From JBEKYH01 sp049511115 (GTDB lineage Bacteria; Planctomycetota; Phycisphaerae; Tepidisphaerales; Tepidisphaeraceae), in contig JBEKYH010000012.1 of NCBI GenBank assembly GCA_049511115.1, positions 1 through 23,553 of the forward strand: 23,553 nt of DNA. Direction: 5' to 3'. Each line of letters opens with the position of its first letter. Positions within the stretch are counted from its first letter, which is position 1. The position numbers and the translations under genes are program-made. The notes below the pieces were generated by a model. It ran no database searches and was not told the origin of the DNA. It saw only the letters and a program-made list of their open reading frames with translations. Positions 22,063 to 23,553 of this stretch are shown one piece after another.

Positions 22063-22872
22063 ATGGACTGCCCGCCGATGGCGAAAATCCTCCATTGGAC
22101 CAACACCGGCGTCGTCGAGCGCGACGATCATCTGGCACAGGAAGAGCCGCTGGAAATCCGCGTGCGCGGCCGGCCCATCAGCATCACCATGCGCTCGCCC
22201 GGCCATGACGATGAACTGGCGGCTGGATTCCTCCTATCTGAGAATATCATCCACCGGCGCCAGGACGTGCTCCGCATAGACCCTTGCGAGCGCAACGAGT
22301 ATGGCAATCTGATCAATGTCCAGCTCGCCCCGGAGGTGCCGGTCGATTTCGCCCGCCTCACGCGGCATGTCTTCGCCGCCTCAAGCTGCGGACTGTGCGG
22401 GAAGGCGACCATCGAGGCCATCTCGGCGCACACGCCTCCTATCGCGAATGACAACTCGCCCGTCGTCGATGCCGCGACGCTCGCGGCGCTGCCGGAAAAG
22501 ATGCGCCAGGGACAGACGGACTTTTCCAGAACCGGCGGCGTGCACGCGGCGGCCTTGTTTGACTCTGGCGGAAATCTGATCGTTTTGCGCGAGGATGTAG
22601 GCCGCCACAATGCGGTGGACAAAGCGCTCGGCCACGCCCTGCTCAATGGCCTTACTCCCCTGGATCGGCACATTCTGTTGGTCAGCGGCCGCTCGTCGTT
22701 TGAGATCATGCAGAAGGCCCTGGCGGCGAGAATCGCCGTCGTCGCGGCGGTCTCCGCGCCGTCAGATTTGGCCGCGCAGTTTGCCACGGAAAATCGCCAG
22801 ACCCTGATCGGCTTCCTTCGCAGCGACCGGATGAACGTCTATTCGGGACGCGGGCGCGTTCGCTTCGCGTAA
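22063..22872 (+). CDS. fdhD: Formate dehydrogenase accessory sulfurtransferase FdhD
   Basis: 269 residues. FdhD passes sulfur from the desulfurase IscS to the molybdenum cofactor, which is needed for active formate dehydrogenase. The conserved redox cysteines are in 'SSCGLCGKATIE' (Cys109/Cys112). Other signature parts are 'EEPLEIRVRG', 'RSPGHDDELAAGFLLSENII' (45-64), 'FSRTGGVHAAALF', 'REDVGRHNAVDKALG' and 'VSGRSSFEIMQKA'. The start could be ATG 22063 or ATG 22078; neither has a Shine-Dalgarno sequence. A TATAAT 8 bases before 22063 raises the possibility of a leaderless message. It is followed by mobA after 28 bases, so both probably serve a formate dehydrogenase encoded outside the window. 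Confidence 0.93.
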   Translation: MDCPPMAKILHWTNTGVVERDDHLAQEEPLEIRVRGRPISITMRSPGHDDELAAGFLLSENIIHRRQDVLRIDPCERNEYGNLINVQLAPEVPVDFARLTRHVFAASSCGLCGKATIEAISAHTPPIANDNSPVVDAATLAALPEKMRQGQTDFSRTGGVHAAALFDSGGNLIVLREDVGRHNAVDKALGHALLNGLTPLDRHILLVSGRSSFEIMQKALAARIAVVAAVSAPSDLAAQFATENRQTLIGFLRSDRMNVYSGRGRVRFA

Positions 22873-22900
22873 AACAGCTCGACCCCTTCTGGGCAACCCG

Positions 22901-23553
22901 ATGGCAAAACCCATTGATCTATCGCAAGTCACCCTCGCCATCCTCGCCGGCGGCGAAGGCCGGCGCATGGGAAAGCCAAAAGCCGAACTGCGCATCGACG
23001 GCGTTCCCATCCTGCAATATCTATTGCAATCCTTGCAATGGCCGGGACCCACGCTCCTCGTCACCGCGCCCAGCCGGGAGCGCCCGCCTGGCAGCGACAC
23101 GTTTGATCGCGAGGCCGTAGACTCGACCGACGCATCACGGCCATCAGATTCCCCCTCTCCATGTACTCAGGGAGAGGGCCGGGGTGAGGGTTCTTCGGAT
23201 AGGCGACACCGTGCGGATCAAACAAAATGCGACCCTCACCCTAGCTCCCCTGGCCCTCTCCCTGAGTACATCGAGAGGGGACCAGTCTCCCACGCCCAAG
23301 GCCCTCTGCGCGGCATCGTTACCGCCATGCAGCACGCCGATACGGAGCTTGTCGCCATCATTACGGTGGACATGCCGGCAATCGCGCGCGAGCATTTGCA
23401 TTGGCTCATCGATCAACTTGTCGATCACCCCGCGCGCCTCGGCCTGATGTTGCGCCGACCCGATAACGGCGATTCGAGAATCGAACCCTTCCCCTTCGTC
23501 TGTGCCAAGCGAGCATCCAATCTCCTCGCCGCCCACCTACCCGCCGGCCACCG
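22901..23553 (+). CDS. mobA: Molybdenum cofactor guanylyltransferase MobA, 5' part, with in-frame palindromic element
   Basis: The gene runs off the window; 217 residues are visible. It begins 28 bases after fdhD with no obvious ribosome-binding site. 'LAILAGGEGRRMGKPKAEL' (12-30) is the nucleotide-binding loop of MobA, and 'GPLRGIVTAMQHA' followed by 'TVDMPAI' is the next conserved pair of blocks. MobA joins GMP to molybdopterin to give the guanine dinucleotide cofactor of the kind used by formate dehydrogenases. Between the two blocks lie about 43 residues encoded by the repeat at 23152-23280 (Ser/Pro/Gly/Arg-rich, including 'SPSPCTQGEGRGEGSS'). The repeat is 129 bases long, keeps frame, and contains no stop, so the gene is probably still read through. 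Activity with this insert is uncertain. Confidence 0.85.
   Translation, partial: MAKPIDLSQVTLAILAGGEGRRMGKPKAELRIDGVPILQYLLQSLQWPGPTLLVTAPSRERPPGSDTFDREAVDSTDASRPSDSPSPCTQGEGRGEGSSDRRHRADQTKCDPHPSSPGPLPEYIERGPVSHAQGPLRGIVTAMQHADTELVAIITVDMPAIAREHLHWLIDQLVDHPARLGLMLRRPDNGDSRIEPFPFVCAKRASNLLAAHLPAGH
23152..23280 (+). mobile_element. MITE-like palindromic repeat element, copy 2, inserted in frame within mobA
   Basis: 129 bases (43 codons) with inverted arms of about 40-49 bases: it begins CCCCTCTCCATGTACTCAGG and ends with the near complement of that sequence. Arms share 'GTACTCAGGGAGAGGGCC' and 'TGAGGGT'; the right arm has a few extra bases. The centre (about 23191-23231) is unpaired. Compared with copy 1 (14525-14644, opposite orientation) the arms and the inner flanks 'TTCTTCGGA' and 'CGACCCTCACCCTA' are conserved. 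Possible short duplicated flanks (CAGATTC before, CAGTCTC after) are too imperfect to call. Confidence 0.78.

Overview
The window is GC-rich bacterial chromosome, most likely from a planctomycete of the Phycisphaerae type. This is an inference from gene content: zinc-ribbon/FHA proteins, a long secreted repeat protein with a HEAT-like tail, Ala/Thr/Gln/Pro-rich TPR proteins with 'TQPS' linkers, and a pectin-catabolic module. No rRNA, tRNA, CRISPR array, prophage or intact insertion sequence was seen. Most genes lie on the minus strand in tightly spaced, often overlapping runs.

Layout. Positions 1-769 (+) hold the end of a TauE/SafE-type permease overlapping a DUF1634 membrane protein. Convergent to it (777-3207, -) are a PlsC-type acyltransferase and an unusual C-terminally extended acyl-CoA dehydrogenase. 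Positions 3208-4535 are gene-poor: three short hairpins, a small His/Tyr-rich exported protein, a 64-base near-perfect hairpin and one doubtful ORF. Positions 4536-10792 (-) form one long run: two membrane-anchored and one secreted TPR-type protein, an FkbM-like methyltransferase and a dimethylargininase. A VapBC-type toxin-antitoxin pair follows (10896-11644, -). Positions 11749-14425 (-) hold a secreted protein with six internal repeats, overlapped by an upstream SDR oxidoreductase.

Positions 14724-20747 (-) hold a zinc-ribbon/FHA protein, a small membrane protein, a zinc-ribbon/FHA/rhomboid protease fusion interrupted by a one-base frameshift, a sugar isomerase/epimerase and a GH105-type unsaturated glucuronyl/galacturonyl hydrolase. 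KduI (21131-21961, +) diverges from the GH105 gene. Together they make sense of unsaturated uronate catabolism: GH105 releases the unsaturated uronate, which rearranges to 5-keto-4-deoxyuronate, the substrate of KduI. The window ends with fdhD and the 5' part of mobA (+), both serving molybdenum-cofactor enzymes.

The most notable structures are: (1) a palindromic repeat of about 120-129 bases present twice, once intergenic (14525-14644) and once inserted in frame inside mobA (23152-23280), recalling the protein-coding palindromic elements of Rickettsia; (2) the zinc-ribbon/FHA/rhomboid fusion and its nearby FHA paralogue with identically placed cysteines; (3) the six-repeat secreted protein.
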